From positions 1 through 45,965 of the IMG/VR virus record IMGVR_UViG_3300009104_000034: 45,965 nt of DNA, one strand, 5' to 3'. The notes beneath the pieces are model-generated. The model was given only the letters and a program-made list of their open reading frames with translations. It searched no databases and was not told the origin of the DNA. Shown piece after piece: positions 14,083 through 22,634 of the stretch; the stretch's first letter is position 1; every line of letters begins with the position of its first letter. The position numbers and the translations under genes were made by a program. This DNA is from a virus.

Positions 14083-16140
14083 TTATTTAAGGGTACTGTT
14101 TATCTGAATTCCTTTTAATCTTATTGATAGTAAATCAATAGATGCTTTATTTTTCTTTTTGTGAGCTTGTGATTTATTCCAACTCTTTCTATATTTTGCT
14201 CTACCTGCCTCATCTAAACTCTCATATTTTGCTCTAGCTTTTCCACTTCTACCTAAATATTGAGCAAATGTTGCTTCTTTTTTATCATAATCTGCAATTT
14301 GTTCTTGACGTATTTGCCTCCGTGTCTCAGCTAATTCTCTATTCTCTTCAGCAGTTCTGCCTTTTGGAGTCTTTTTTGAGCTAACTCCACGTCCACCAGT
14401 TGCTTCAAACTCTTCCTTTGCTCCAGTTCCCTGTAAGTGTTTTCCATCATCTTTTCTGGTTTTTAATTCTTTACCACTAAAATCTTCATCATGTCCCATT
14501 TGTCTCCTTCTACGAACCATTTCTTTATTATAAGCTGGTACTTTTTTCTCACTAACTTTTCCAGTTTTTGGGTCTGTTTCTTTTTCAGTTTTTGATTCAA
14601 TTCCTTTCAAGTCCTTTTTACCCCTTTTCCACGCTTCTAGTTTTTCTGGATCAGTTGGTTTTTTACCATATCTTTCCTCAATGTTATGTCGAATGTGTTT
14701 TATGTTTCTTTCTTTTTGCTCTTTATCTGTTAATGGATCTTTTTTATAATCTCTCTGTGCACGTTCTGGGAACTTGACTCTTTCTTGTTCTTTAATACGC
14801 TGTGCTGACACTTCCTTTGGTTCAGCTTTTGGAGGAGTCTTTAAAAATTCTTGAGTTGATTGTGCTTCTTTGTGGTCTTGTAGGGTATCTGTTATATCAC
14901 TTTTTGGTGGTTTTGGTGTTTGTTTTCTTGGGATAGAGCCTGATTCCTTTGGTTTTTTTGGAAAATCACTACCTGAAACTGCTTGGCTTGGTTTCTTTGG
15001 ATTGTCCCCACCAGCTTCCATCTGTTGTACTTTTAATTTTAATATTAAAGCCTTAATTATATTCAAACTTTTATTCATACCCAATGGGTCTTTAACACCA
15101 CCCTCTTCGGATCTAGTAACTTTTGGTTTATGTGGGTCTTCTTCTGTTTCACCCTCTCTAACAACAGAGTGTTTTGGTAATTTATCTGCCCAGTCTACTT
15201 TTGGTTTTATACCAGTTCCCCTTGGATTCTGTTTCTTAAACTTTGCAGCCTGTGCTTCAGCTCTTTGCTGTATCTTCTTTCCATGTCGTCTTAATGATTC
15301 TGCAGTACTTGTATATTCTTTTTGTTCTTTTGTGTCTTTTTTACCAGAAAGTTTTCCACCCTCTCTATCACCATAAAAGGCATCAAATTTATTATCTTTT
15401 AATCCAACTGGTTTATCTTTTTTTGGATTAACTGATTCTTCCTTCATAGGAACATCTTTTGGTGGGTATTTATGAGTAACTTTCTGTGGTCTTAATGGTC
15501 GAATTTTACCACCTTTGGCTCCCTGTCTTTCTTTACTTTCTTTTGGTTTATCTCCTCTCTCTGGTAAAATTGTATATGGTTTTTCTTTTTTTCTATCTTC
15601 TTCCACTTGTTCATTTTCTCTCTGTGTTCTTTTTAATCGCTTAATACCTGCTTCAGTTATTTTACTATGACCATGCCTTGATGACTCTTTACCTGCACCC
15701 ATTCCACCTGTACCAGCTTCAGCAGGGTCTTCATATGGAAGATATTTTGTATCTTTTGTGTGTTTTGGTTGTTTTTTCTCTGGTTGTTTTCCATGCTGTT
15801 GACGTGCTGTGGTGTGTTTTTTTGGTATGTTTATTTTTGGTTTTGATGCCTCACGTTCTTTTTGTTGCCTACCTGCTGCAGGCATTTTTTCATATGGATC
15901 TTTTGTTGCTACAACAGCAGCTCCATGTTCTTCATCACTCCATTTAGGTGATGCTCTTTCTTTTGTACCCCTTCTTTTTATTGGTGAACCATCTTTTGGT
16001 TTTACCTTCATTTCTTTTTTTGGTTTAGATTCAACTACTGGGAGTTTTTCAAATCGTTCTAAATTACTTTCTTTTTTTTCTTTCTTTGTAATACCAAAAT
16101 ACCAATTATTTACTGTTACTTCTGGAACACCAATGGTCAT
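14083..16140 (-). CDS. Large charged, disordered protein C
   Basis: A 685-residue protein dominated by Lys, Glu, Pro, Gln and Ser with almost no hydrophobic core apart from short stretches (NKSLNIIKALILKLKVQQM mid-protein, IDLLSIRLKGI at the C-terminus). It is predicted to be mostly disordered. It is the last of three consecutive coupled genes of this kind downstream of terminase; its ATG overlaps the upstream stop (ATGA). No domain recognised. It could be an internal virion protein or scaffold-like; sequence alone cannot decide. Confidence 0.65.
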   Translation of the reverse strand: MTIGVPEVTVNNWYFGITKKEKKESNLERFEKLPVVESKPKKEMKVKPKDGSPIKRRGTKERASPKWSDEEHGAAVVATKDPYEKMPAAGRQQKEREASKPKINIPKKHTTARQQHGKQPEKKQPKHTKDTKYLPYEDPAEAGTGGMGAGKESSRHGHSKITEAGIKRLKRTQRENEQVEEDRKKEKPYTILPERGDKPKESKERQGAKGGKIRPLRPQKVTHKYPPKDVPMKEESVNPKKDKPVGLKDNKFDAFYGDREGGKLSGKKDTKEQKEYTSTAESLRRHGKKIQQRAEAQAAKFKKQNPRGTGIKPKVDWADKLPKHSVVREGETEEDPHKPKVTRSEEGGVKDPLGMNKSLNIIKALILKLKVQQMEAGGDNPKKPSQAVSGSDFPKKPKESGSIPRKQTPKPPKSDITDTLQDHKEAQSTQEFLKTPPKAEPKEVSAQRIKEQERVKFPERAQRDYKKDPLTDKEQKERNIKHIRHNIEERYGKKPTDPEKLEAWKRGKKDLKGIESKTEKETDPKTGKVSEKKVPAYNKEMVRRRRQMGHDEDFSGKELKTRKDDGKHLQGTGAKEEFEATGGRGVSSKKTPKGRTAEENRELAETRRQIRQEQIADYDKKEATFAQYLGRSGKARAKYESLDEAGRAKYRKSWNKSQAHKKKNKASIDLLSIRLKGIQINSTLK

Positions 16141-17360
16141 TGTTTTCCATCTCTTCCCTGATCTCTATATCTTCCTTTTTTATCTGAATATCTTGCATTG
16201 TAAACACCAACTGTATCAGTTGAGTTTATGCCACTTGTGCCAGCTCCGTCACCTTGTTTTTTCTTAAATGGATTATATCCTTTTTGTGTTAATGATAACC
16301 ATGCTTCCCATGATTTTAATTTTCCTTCACTTGTTAATTTTTTCTGTCCTCTACCTTTTGGGTTTTGATTAGATGATCTATTACCATATGATGTTACATC
16401 TGTTTCATCTCTTTCATCAACTCTTGGTGCATCTTTTGGTGCCTTTGTTGGTGCATTACCACTTGGTAATTTTTTTTCTGGGGTACTTATTGGTTTAATA
16501 TCTCCACCACTTGGTAATCCCTCTCTTGTATTTACAAAGTTTCGTACACTAATTTTATTTACAAAGTTTTTATTCTTATCAGATTCACCACCAGTTGGTC
16601 GCCAATCTTGTCTCATTCCGTCAGTCTGTTCTTTTTTTTTGTGCTCTTCTTCCATGCCGTTATTTTTCTTTGCACCATGATATGCTTGTCTTTCTATTCC
16701 TTTATTATCTGTCCAATACACACCACCACCATGAGTATCTGCTAAATCATAAGCTTCTTTGGAATCATGTGTATCTCGTCTCCAATTTCCTCTTGCGCCT
16801 GTTGCACCATCTCTAGTCCATCTCACTTGCCACTTTGTTCCACCTTTTGGTTCTTTAATATCTGAGAATGAATCTTTGTTTTTATCTACTTTAGGTTTTT
16901 CTTGATGTTCGTGTTTGAACTCTTCTTTCTTATCATCGTCTGACTCACCTTCATAATCATCTTCTGCATCAAATGGTATCTTTGTTGAAACACCTGCTCT
17001 GTTACCACCAATTTGTCCATGTGTTGATTCTTCCAAGTTAGACTTACTTAAAACATCTCTTAGTTCAGGTGGTAGTTCTTCCCAAGTTTTTGATACAAAT
17101 CTTGGACTAAAAGCATGTGCTTTTTGTAATTCAACAACTCTTTCCTCTAAATCCATATCATTCCATGATTTATTGGTAATTATGTCCTTTACGAAAAATG
17201 TATCATTTATATGAATTTCATCTATATTGCCTGAGTCTTTTAAAACTGACACATATGCATTATTCATTTTTACTATAACACCTCTGCCCTCTATACCGTT
17301 TGTATAATAATGAATGTTGTCCCCAACTTTCGTATGCGTTATCTTATTTAAATTATCCAT
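16137..17360 (-). CDS. Charged, mostly disordered protein B with N-terminal small domain
   Basis: A 407-residue protein. The first 60 residues look like a small beta-barrel (KVGDNIHYYTNGIEGRGVIV), followed by a helical segment with a Trp- and Pro-containing motif (SKTWEELPPELRDVLSK). The rest is Lys/Glu/Gly-rich and disordered, then near the C-terminus KSWEAWLSLTQKGYNPFKKK. The WxAWL segment resembles VWKAWLES in the upstream protein A, so the two may share a docking motif. Second gene of the three-gene operon. Function unknown. Confidence 0.6.
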   Translation of the reverse strand: MDNLNKITHTKVGDNIHYYTNGIEGRGVIVKMNNAYVSVLKDSGNIDEIHINDTFFVKDIITNKSWNDMDLEERVVELQKAHAFSPRFVSKTWEELPPELRDVLSKSNLEESTHGQIGGNRAGVSTKIPFDAEDDYEGESDDDKKEEFKHEHQEKPKVDKNKDSFSDIKEPKGGTKWQVRWTRDGATGARGNWRRDTHDSKEAYDLADTHGGGVYWTDNKGIERQAYHGAKKNNGMEEEHKKKEQTDGMRQDWRPTGGESDKNKNFVNKISVRNFVNTREGLPSGGDIKPISTPEKKLPSGNAPTKAPKDAPRVDERDETDVTSYGNRSSNQNPKGRGQKKLTSEGKLKSWEAWLSLTQKGYNPFKKKQGDGAGTSGINSTDTVGVYNARYSDKKGRYRDQGRDGKQ

Positions 17361-17363
17361 TGC

Positions 17364-18641
17364 CTATATACTCTCTTTCAATCTTTCTATATAAGGTTTA
17401 CCGTTATTTTTACGCATTTTCTTTAAAATTTTCTTTTCTTCTAAAGAAAAATCATCCTTTGTGGTTTGAAGTTTTCTTGGGTCTTCCATGCCTGACTCAT
17501 GTGGATTTGCATACCTTGCATCACCCTGACCATCTTTTTCTACTTGATGTTTTATATGACCACAATATGCATCTGGATTATCCTTTTCCCTATTTGCAAT
17601 TACACAGGTTTCAAAGTCCTTGTATTCACCCATAGGCTTGGTTATGCTCTCCAACCATGCCTTCCACACCTTCTTTTTCTCATATTTCTGTCTTTTTTCC
17701 CTCCTCTCTTGGTCTCTTTTTGGTTTATCTCTCATAAATTGAGCAGCTTGATCCCTATTAAACTTCTCATCTTTCTTTTCTTGTGTGTTTGAATCACTAA
17801 TTGTATCTGTTGCTCGTTCTTGCTCGGTTCGATCTTCACGTGGAAGTCCATGTTGTGCTACTTGTAAGTGATCTTGAAACCTTTTTGAATGTGCTGCTGG
17901 TGCATTACCTTGTCGACCTAATACTGGATTCATCTGCATGTTTCCTCTAGTACTTGTTTTAACATTACCTGATGATGTTGTTACCTCTTCTTCATCTCTA
18001 GGGCGTTTTACCCCATGTTCTATAATGGGTGTACCCTTACCATGTCCTCTCACTCTCCACGTTGTACTTCGTAAGTTTCTAGCAGTAATATCCTTTTCAT
18101 CATCTTCAGGTCTCTTACTAGTTCTAACTGCACCTTCATTTTTAAAAGCCTTCATTTTACCATACATAAGTTTCTCAACCTCACTTAATTCACCATCTGT
18201 TAATTCTTCAAGAGGTTTTTCCTCACTAACTGCCGTTTCTTTCACTGGCTCTTTCTGCTTTTGCCCAAATAAACCTGTTCTTTTCTCACCATAAAACTCT
18301 GGGTTTTCTATAGAAGTTTGACCACCTTCACCATGCCTGCCTTCATCTGGATAGATTCTTCTGCCTATTCCTTTAACTCTTGCCTTTTCTTTATCACTCC
18401 ATCCTTCTCTTTCTCGTATTTTATCTAACACATTTCTTATCCTTTCTTCTTGATTCTTAATTTGAACATTAGCACGTTCAGGGCTAAATGCAATTCTTGG
18501 GTTTTTTCTAATTCTACCTGCTTTTGTCTGACCCCTACCAGTAAGATTATTTACACCATGTCTAATTTCTTGGGTCTTTTTATATCTATCATGCCACTCT
18601 TTTTTTTCTTTATCCCATGCAGCCTGATCCTTTTTATTCAT
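17364..18641 (-). CDS. Charged, mostly disordered protein A
   Basis: A 425-residue protein, very rich in Lys, Arg, Glu and Asp. Near the C-terminus it has a compact motif: VWKAWLESITKPMG, then DFETCVIANREKDNPDAYCG, a short Cys-containing module that I have seen attached to structural or protease-like proteins of archaeal and bacterial head-tail viruses (memory, not checked). First gene after its own promoter and just downstream of terminase. The virion link is inference from this motif and position. Confidence 0.6.
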   Translation of the reverse strand: MNKKDQAAWDKEKKEWHDRYKKTQEIRHGVNNLTGRGQTKAGRIRKNPRIAFSPERANVQIKNQEERIRNVLDKIREREGWSDKEKARVKGIGRRIYPDEGRHGEGGQTSIENPEFYGEKRTGLFGQKQKEPVKETAVSEEKPLEELTDGELSEVEKLMYGKMKAFKNEGAVRTSKRPEDDEKDITARNLRSTTWRVRGHGKGTPIIEHGVKRPRDEEEVTTSSGNVKTSTRGNMQMNPVLGRQGNAPAAHSKRFQDHLQVAQHGLPREDRTEQERATDTISDSNTQEKKDEKFNRDQAAQFMRDKPKRDQERREKRQKYEKKKVWKAWLESITKPMGEYKDFETCVIANREKDNPDAYCGHIKHQVEKDGQGDARYANPHESGMEDPRKLQTTKDDFSLEEKKILKKMRKNNGKPYIERLKESI

Positions 18642-18654
18642 ATATTTTATTCGT

Positions 18655-18668
18655 ATATTAATATATAA
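18655..18668 (-). promoter_or_regulatory. TATA-box promoter of the three-gene charged-protein operon
   Basis: Minus-strand CTTTATATATTAAT lies 14-27 nt before ATG 18641, between the terminase stop and this gene. It gives the operon separate control from the structural genes upstream. Confidence 0.5.
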
Positions 18669-18671
18669 AGA

Positions 18672-20054
18672 TTAACCGAATATGGCTTTTTGCAAGTCTT
18701 TTGCAACTTCTAGAACATGCCATTCATGACCTGTACTTACTGCCCTACAAGCTAATACGAGACTATCTGGATAATCATCATGTTCTTCTGATTTTATCTT
18801 CATAACGCCTGTTTCCGTATATTCTCTTCTTAGGTATGATAATTGATATACTAACTTATTTATCTCCTTTAATTTTATCTTATGATTTTCAAATAAAAGC
18901 CTCAAATTCTTATACATTTCTGCCTTTTCTTGTAATGAAAAAACAACCCCCCTAACTGGAAGTTCTTGCTCTCTAGCCAAATCTACCAATCCACCACCTA
19001 ATCCAGTTTCATCAATAAACACACTCTCTATCTTATAGTCTCTAACCATCTCTCCTATTCTACCAGCTACATCCACTACATTAGACTGTGCTTCACCATA
19101 AACATCTTCCACAAAAACAACCTCATTCTCATCAACCCCAATTATTGTAAAAACAGTTTCGTCCCTACCAGTTCTCGCAATATCCACACCCATATAGTAA
19201 CGAATCTGACCCTTTGGTTTATAATCAACTATTGCCTCTTTTATCAGCGTGTTTGGTATTAATGCATCGCCTATGTCCAAAAATTCTCCCTCTACCTCTT
19301 GAACATACTCATCTCTGGTGAGTTTCTTAATTTCCTCAATGAATGACGGATCTTCTTGAATTAGAGGGCTGTCAGTGGATTTAACGTGAAATTCTGTCCA
19401 CATTCCATCTGGATTTGATGGTTTTGAGTTCTGACATGCTTCAAAGAAATACCCTGATTTACTAAATGGTGTTGATGTTAACCACACTCTTGCATGTGTA
19501 GCCATACCAGAAGGTAGAAAAGCTTTCAAAATACTTGATTTAATGAAAGAACATTCGTCAGCAATAATACAATGTGGTGAATAGCCCCTAAGTGACACAC
19601 CTGTTTCACCTGTTGCTCTTGTAATTATTTTTGACATACCTCTACCATCAAGATAATTAACCCACATCTCTGATTGTGTGTTTCTAACAACAAATCCTTT
19701 AAGAAAATCATTATTTATTATTAGACTTCTTATTCTATCAAACATGATTGTTGCCTGATTTTGTGTTGGTGCTGCTATTACTATTGTACATTCATCTTTT
19801 ATGGTATCAAGTTGTAATGGAGCAAAGAATGCAAAGTGTATTGCTTTAACAGCAGTTGACATTGTTTTACCAACCTGTCTTCCACTACGATATACTATGA
19901 ATCTATCTTTGCAATTAACATATTTTTTATTATAGTCGAATAATTTATGATTTAAAAAAATTTCACTGAACTTACTTGGATCTGTAGCACAATCTGTAAC
20001 AACTTGCATGAATTGTTTTCTTTCTTCAACTTCTTCTGTTGTAGGTCTAGCCAT
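18672..20054 (-). CDS. terL: Terminase large subunit
   Basis: A 460-residue DNA-packaging motor. The ATPase part has Walker A RSGRQVGKT (residues 56-64) and Walker B IIADE ending at 166-167. The nuclease part has the three acidic sites of the RNase H-like fold: MGVDIARTG, VFIDETGLGG and DDYPDSLVLA. I prefer ATG 20054 over an in-frame start at 20084, because GGAG lies 8 nt upstream and the ATG overlaps the stop of the 42-residue gene (TAATG). It packages viral DNA into proheads via the portal, which is not in this window. Confidence 0.93.
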   Translation of the reverse strand: MARPTTEEVEERKQFMQVVTDCATDPSKFSEIFLNHKLFDYNKKYVNCKDRFIVYRSGRQVGKTMSTAVKAIHFAFFAPLQLDTIKDECTIVIAAPTQNQATIMFDRIRSLIINNDFLKGFVVRNTQSEMWVNYLDGRGMSKIITRATGETGVSLRGYSPHCIIADECSFIKSSILKAFLPSGMATHARVWLTSTPFSKSGYFFEACQNSKPSNPDGMWTEFHVKSTDSPLIQEDPSFIEEIKKLTRDEYVQEVEGEFLDIGDALIPNTLIKEAIVDYKPKGQIRYYMGVDIARTGRDETVFTIIGVDENEVVFVEDVYGEAQSNVVDVAGRIGEMVRDYKIESVFIDETGLGGGLVDLAREQELPVRGVVFSLQEKAEMYKNLRLLFENHKIKLKEINKLVYQLSYLRREYTETGVMKIKSEEHDDYPDSLVLACRAVSTGHEWHVLEVAKDLQKAIFG

Positions 20055-20182
20055 TAGTGAAACTCCTTTCCACAGTTTAAACATTCAGAATATCCCTTTG
20101 AATGACCATCATTTTTACCCCAATGCCACTTATATCCTTTTGAACTACCACATTCGGTACAACTGTCTCTATACTCAGTCAT
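20054..20182 (-). CDS. 42-residue zinc-ribbon miniprotein before terminase
   Basis: A small gene supported by overlaps at both ends: its ATG overlaps the upstream gene end and its TAA overlaps the terminase ATG. CTEC at residues 8-11 and CLNC at 34-37 give a CxxC-x22-CxxC zinc ribbon, with Trp and His between. It carries the terminase ribosome site in its last codons. It may assist terminase, but nothing direct shows it. Confidence 0.6.
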   Translation of the reverse strand: MTEYRDSCTECGSSKGYKWHWGKNDGHSKGYSECLNCGKEFH

Positions 20183-20279
20183 TTTGACCTCTTGTATGAC
20201 AATGACACTTACAACCTGTTTGCTCTATTATAACATCATCATCACAATGTTCACAGAAAATACAACAATGCTCATTCAT
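20175..20279 (-). CDS. 34-residue Cys/His-rich miniprotein
   Basis: Starts at ATG 20279 inside the end of the upstream gene, with GAGGGAAG as ribosome site. Cysteines form CCIFCEHC at the N-terminus and CKCHCH near the end. A similar C-terminal CxCxCH pattern occurs in the 40-residue protein at 21241-21363, so both belong to one mini-family of metal-binding peptides. Function unknown. Confidence 0.55.
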   Translation of the reverse strand: MNEHCCIFCEHCDDDVIIEQTGCKCHCHTRGQND

Positions 20280-20553
20280 ATTTTCTTCCCTCATACACTT
20301 CTTCTGGAATCCATACCCACTCACCCTTTGCATCTGGGCGATATTTTGCCTTTTTCTTATTATGAAGAACAAGTCTTAATATTTGCATTTTATTAGCTAT
20401 TGTATAGATAAGTTTGGTTTTTTCACTAGATTTTTTTGGCATTGTTTTTATCTTTTTATCTAACTCTTCTATCTCTTTTGTTAATTCATTCTCATCTGGT
20501 AAAGACCATTCAGGCTCCTCCCATAAATTTCTAACTAAATCACCTAATCCCAT
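20272..20553 (-). CDS. Coiled-coil small protein in the terminase operon
   Basis: A 93-residue protein. Residues about 20-65 form a heptad-like helix (LTKEIEELDKKIKTM, then a second helix IANKMQILRLVLHNKKK), ending in a Trp- and Glu-rich tail. ATG 20553 is chosen because AGGAGAGG lies about 10 nt upstream and the overlap with the 45-residue membrane gene is then only 10 nt. Position and helical hairpin would fit a terminase helper, unproven. Confidence 0.5.
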   Translation of the reverse strand: MGLGDLVRNLWEEPEWSLPDENELTKEIEELDKKIKTMPKKSSEKTKLIYTIANKMQILRLVLHNKKKAKYRPDAKGEWVWIPEEVYEGRKYE

Positions 20554-20681
20554 CTTCCATCGCCTCTCCTTACTTTTACTTTCTTCCAATCTCTTGTGTA
20601 CCAGCCTATAGTTAACCCACCAGCGAAAAACATTAGTGATATTATTGCCCACACTGTATTTAAATCAGCTATAGTCGACAT
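20544..20681 (-). CDS. 45-residue single-span membrane protein
   Basis: The ATG overlaps the stop of the upstream gene (TAATG). Residues 9-28 are hydrophobic (TVWAIISLMFFAGGLTIGWY), followed by a positive tail (KKVKVRRGDGR), giving an N-out/C-in type topology. Single-span peptides of this size in late viral operons are often holin or spanin-like; this is only a suggestion. Confidence 0.55.
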   Translation of the reverse strand: MSTIADLNTVWAIISLMFFAGGLTIGWYTRDWKKVKVRRGDGRWD

Positions 20682-21208
20682 TAGGTTCCATTACCTGTTT
20701 TATGTGCTTTTATCTGTCTAAATATATTTGCAATATCGCCCTCTTTGTTATATTCTTGTTTCTCGGTAACAGTTATTTTACTATTTAAATCATTAATTGA
20801 TTTGACTATTTCAAGAAGTGTTTTTATTTCTGATTTGGTGTTTCTGTCAGGTATATTTCCATCCATCTTTGCTTGAGTTAATGCCATGAGAACATTTTCA
20901 AATGATATTTTTGCTATCATATCTATCATTGATTTTAAGTCTTCTGGGTTTCTTGTGTCTAATTCATTTATGAATTTTATAAAATCTTCTCTAATTGCAC
21001 AAACTGCACCAGCTTCGTATTTTGGGCATTTACCATTTCCTCCGTCCTCTATTGATCTATATACACACTGATCACATAGAGCTGGTATGTTTGCATCTTT
21101 AAAATGCTTTGCACTGTTAAAAGGACTTATTGTTTTTCGTTTATCTTCAACAACTATGCTTTTTTTACCAACAGGCTTGATTTTAAACAGTTTATCTTCG
21201 TCAACCAT
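20681..21208 (-). CDS. Putative terminase-associated protein (small-subunit candidate)
   Basis: A 175-residue protein. A Cys cluster (CDQC, then CPKYEAGAVC, residues about 45-70) is followed by a helical region (LKSMIDMIAKISFENVLMAL, then LLEIVKSINDLNSKI). This Cys-cluster-plus-helices layout is one I associate with proteins next to terminase in archaeal and phage genomes, so it is a small-terminase candidate, on position and memory only. It has its own leaderless TATA promoter and starts the terminase operon. Confidence 0.5.
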   Translation of the reverse strand: MVDEDKLFKIKPVGKKSIVVEDKRKTISPFNSAKHFKDANIPALCDQCVYRSIEDGGNGKCPKYEAGAVCAIREDFIKFINELDTRNPEDLKSMIDMIAKISFENVLMALTQAKMDGNIPDRNTKSEIKTLLEIVKSINDLNSKITVTEKQEYNKEGDIANIFRQIKAHKTGNGT

Positions 21209-21225
21209 TATATAACAATTAATTT

Positions 21226-21237
21226 AGTATAATTTAA
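21226..21237 (-). promoter_or_regulatory. TATA-box promoter of the terminase operon
   Basis: Minus-strand TTAAATTATACT lies 18-29 nt before ATG 21208; leaderless geometry. It would transcribe the genes from 21208 down to terminase. Confidence 0.5.
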
Positions 21238-21240
21238 ACT

Positions 21241-21363
21241 TTATTCACCGACAATTTTATGACATAAACAGTCACATTTTAAACTCATTCTTTGAATAGG
21301 ACAATCTATATGTCTATGGTTTATACATTCAGGTGATAAATGCCTGACTACGGATCCGTCCAT
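21241..21363 (-). CDS. 40-residue Cys/His-rich miniprotein
   Basis: Starts at ATG 21363 inside the 3' end of the Cas4-like gene (16-nt overlap). It has C13, H16, H18 and C21 followed by CDCLCH (30-35). The CxCxCH ending matches the peptide at 20175-20279. Metal binding is likely; function unknown. Confidence 0.5.
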   Translation of the reverse strand: MDGSVVRHLSPECINHRHIDCPIQRMSLKCDCLCHKIVGE

Positions 21364-22115
21364 TTTTCTCTATTGTCCTCAAAACATAGTGAGGCATATG
21401 GACACATGCCATCGCAAAGATAACACTTTGTTCTTTCTGGAAGAATTTCCTCTTTCATTGAAGTTTTTATTATGTTTGCTTTTTCTATTATATCTAACAG
21501 AGTTTCTTCAACAGGTCTTAATTTAAATGATATTACAATTGGTTTGTCAAACCTGTCTTTTTCTATTTTATTTGATATGTAAATAACAGAACCAAATTCT
21601 GCATCTATATCGTAGCATTTTTTTAATAAAACCCTATACCTATTAATTTGATCTCTGTGTGACTCACTAACCTTTGCTGTTGCCCTACTAAAATAATCAA
21701 TGGAGCCTGTAGTTTTTTTATCACAAATTACCCACTTACCACCAACTTTTATCAAGTCATCTATTGAACCATAGATTATATCTAATTGTCTTGGATCATC
21801 ATCTTTTAGTTTTTTGGCTTCTTCATATGTTAAGGCTTCATCTCTTACATAGTCATATGCAAGAAATTTTTCATGATTTTCATCTGTTGCTAATTGTGAG
21901 TTGGAGTGCACAACCTGACCAAAATATAGTGATTTCATATCCTCTGTTGAGGCACGCTGTTCTGGTAAAACCTTTCTATAAATTACATTCCTCATGCATG
22001 GTTTGATAATATCTGAAACATGAATTTGTCCTAATCTTTCAGTTTTAAGAGCTTGCATTTGAGCCCTTCTGAATTGAAAATAGACTTCGCTATTAACATC
22101 ATCGATTTTTAACAT
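21348..22115 (-). CDS. Cas4/RecB-like PD-(D/E)XK nuclease with Fe-S cysteines
   Basis: A 255-residue nuclease. The active-site order is visible: His 70, Asp 119/120 (YGSIDD), DKK at 132-134 and Gln 156 (RDQINRY). Cys 40 and the C-terminal cluster CYLCDGMC...C (231-244) match the four-cysteine iron-sulfur site of Cas4/AddB-type nucleases. No CRISPR array or other cas gene is present, so the role is probably DNA end-processing in replication, recombination or host DNA degradation. The leaderless promoter carries an inverted-repeat operator like that of the phosphoesterase gene. Confidence 0.8.
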   Translation of the reverse strand: MLKIDDVNSEVYFQFRRAQMQALKTERLGQIHVSDIIKPCMRNVIYRKVLPEQRASTEDMKSLYFGQVVHSNSQLATDENHEKFLAYDYVRDEALTYEEAKKLKDDDPRQLDIIYGSIDDLIKVGGKWVICDKKTTGSIDYFSRATAKVSESHRDQINRYRVLLKKCYDIDAEFGSVIYISNKIEKDRFDKPIVISFKLRPVEETLLDIIEKANIIKTSMKEEILPERTKCYLCDGMCPYASLCFEDNREKWTDP

Positions 22116-22144
22116 AATAGTTATTCTTGAAACTATTATATAAC
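22116..22144 (-). promoter_or_regulatory. TATA box plus inverted-repeat operator (Cas4-like gene promoter)
   Basis: Minus-strand TATA box GAGTTATATAAT is followed by a perfect 7-bp inverted repeat, AATAGTT and AACTATT (plus-strand arms 22116-22122 and 22131-22137, spacer 8), directly abutting the ATG. Design and bases match the promoter at 11606-11634. Confidence 0.6.
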
Positions 22145-22149
22145 TCTAT

Positions 22150-22281
22150 TTATTCTTTTTTTACAAGTACGTTGGTACATTCGCACCCATCAACATCACA
22201 AGTTGTTTCACCTGTATGTTGGTTGTCATTATGACCACATTCTGTGCAAACTCCACCAGCTACCATTTTTATATCTGTCAT
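22150..22281 (-). CDS. 43-residue Cys-rich miniprotein at the end of the fibre operon
   Basis: ATG overlaps the stop of the upstream baseplate-like gene (TAATG). Five cysteines: CTEC at residues 11-14, then C28, and CEC at 33-35, with a His between; a zinc ribbon of CxxC-CxxxxC type is likely. Odd as the last member of a 14-kb adhesin operon. Function unknown. Confidence 0.55.
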   Translation of the reverse strand: MTDIKMVAGGVCTECGHNDNQHTGETTCDVDGCECTNVLVKKE

Positions 22282-22634
22282 TAATAACTCTCCTCAATTA
22301 CAAAGTTAAAAGTTTTCGTCTGTTCTGATATAGCGCCACCACTATCCTTCAATTCTACCTCGCCTGACCATATTCCAGCGTTTGCTATGGCTGTATCTGT
22401 TGTGACTAGAGTGTAACTAACTATTCCATTTGCTCTATTAGTATAGGTAATATTACCATTAATTATAAGAGTTCCATCAGGCTTCCAAACCTTCCATTTA
22501 CCTGTATTATATGTGACTGTATTTGAGAGGTTTTTTGCCGTGCCACCATCATCTGTGATGGTTAATTGCAGTGTAATAAGGCTACCAGCTTTAACTCTAA
22601 ATTCCGTTGATCTTCCTACCATATTCATACTCAT
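22281..22634 (-). CDS. Ig-like tail or baseplate protein
   Basis: A 117-residue all-beta protein: SLITLQLTITDDGG, KWKVWKPDGTLIINGNI and GIWSGEVELKDSG. The pattern of a strand followed by a W-x-PDG turn resembles the Ig-like N-terminal domain of baseplate upper protein (BppU)-type phage proteins. Its ATG overlaps the stop of the giant repeat fibre, suggesting that it caps or anchors it. Family call is by eye. Confidence 0.55.
   Translation of the reverse strand: MSMNMVGRSTEFRVKAGSLITLQLTITDDGGTAKNLSNTVTYNTGKWKVWKPDGTLIINGNITYTNRANGIVSYTLVTTDTAIANAGIWSGEVELKDSGGAISEQTKTFNFVIEESY

Noticed and set aside
14870-15376. 168-codon plus-strand frame rich in Phe, Cys and Ser
   Set aside because: It is the antisense of Lys/Glu/Pro-rich codons of the 685-residue protein; no TATA box or ribosome site.
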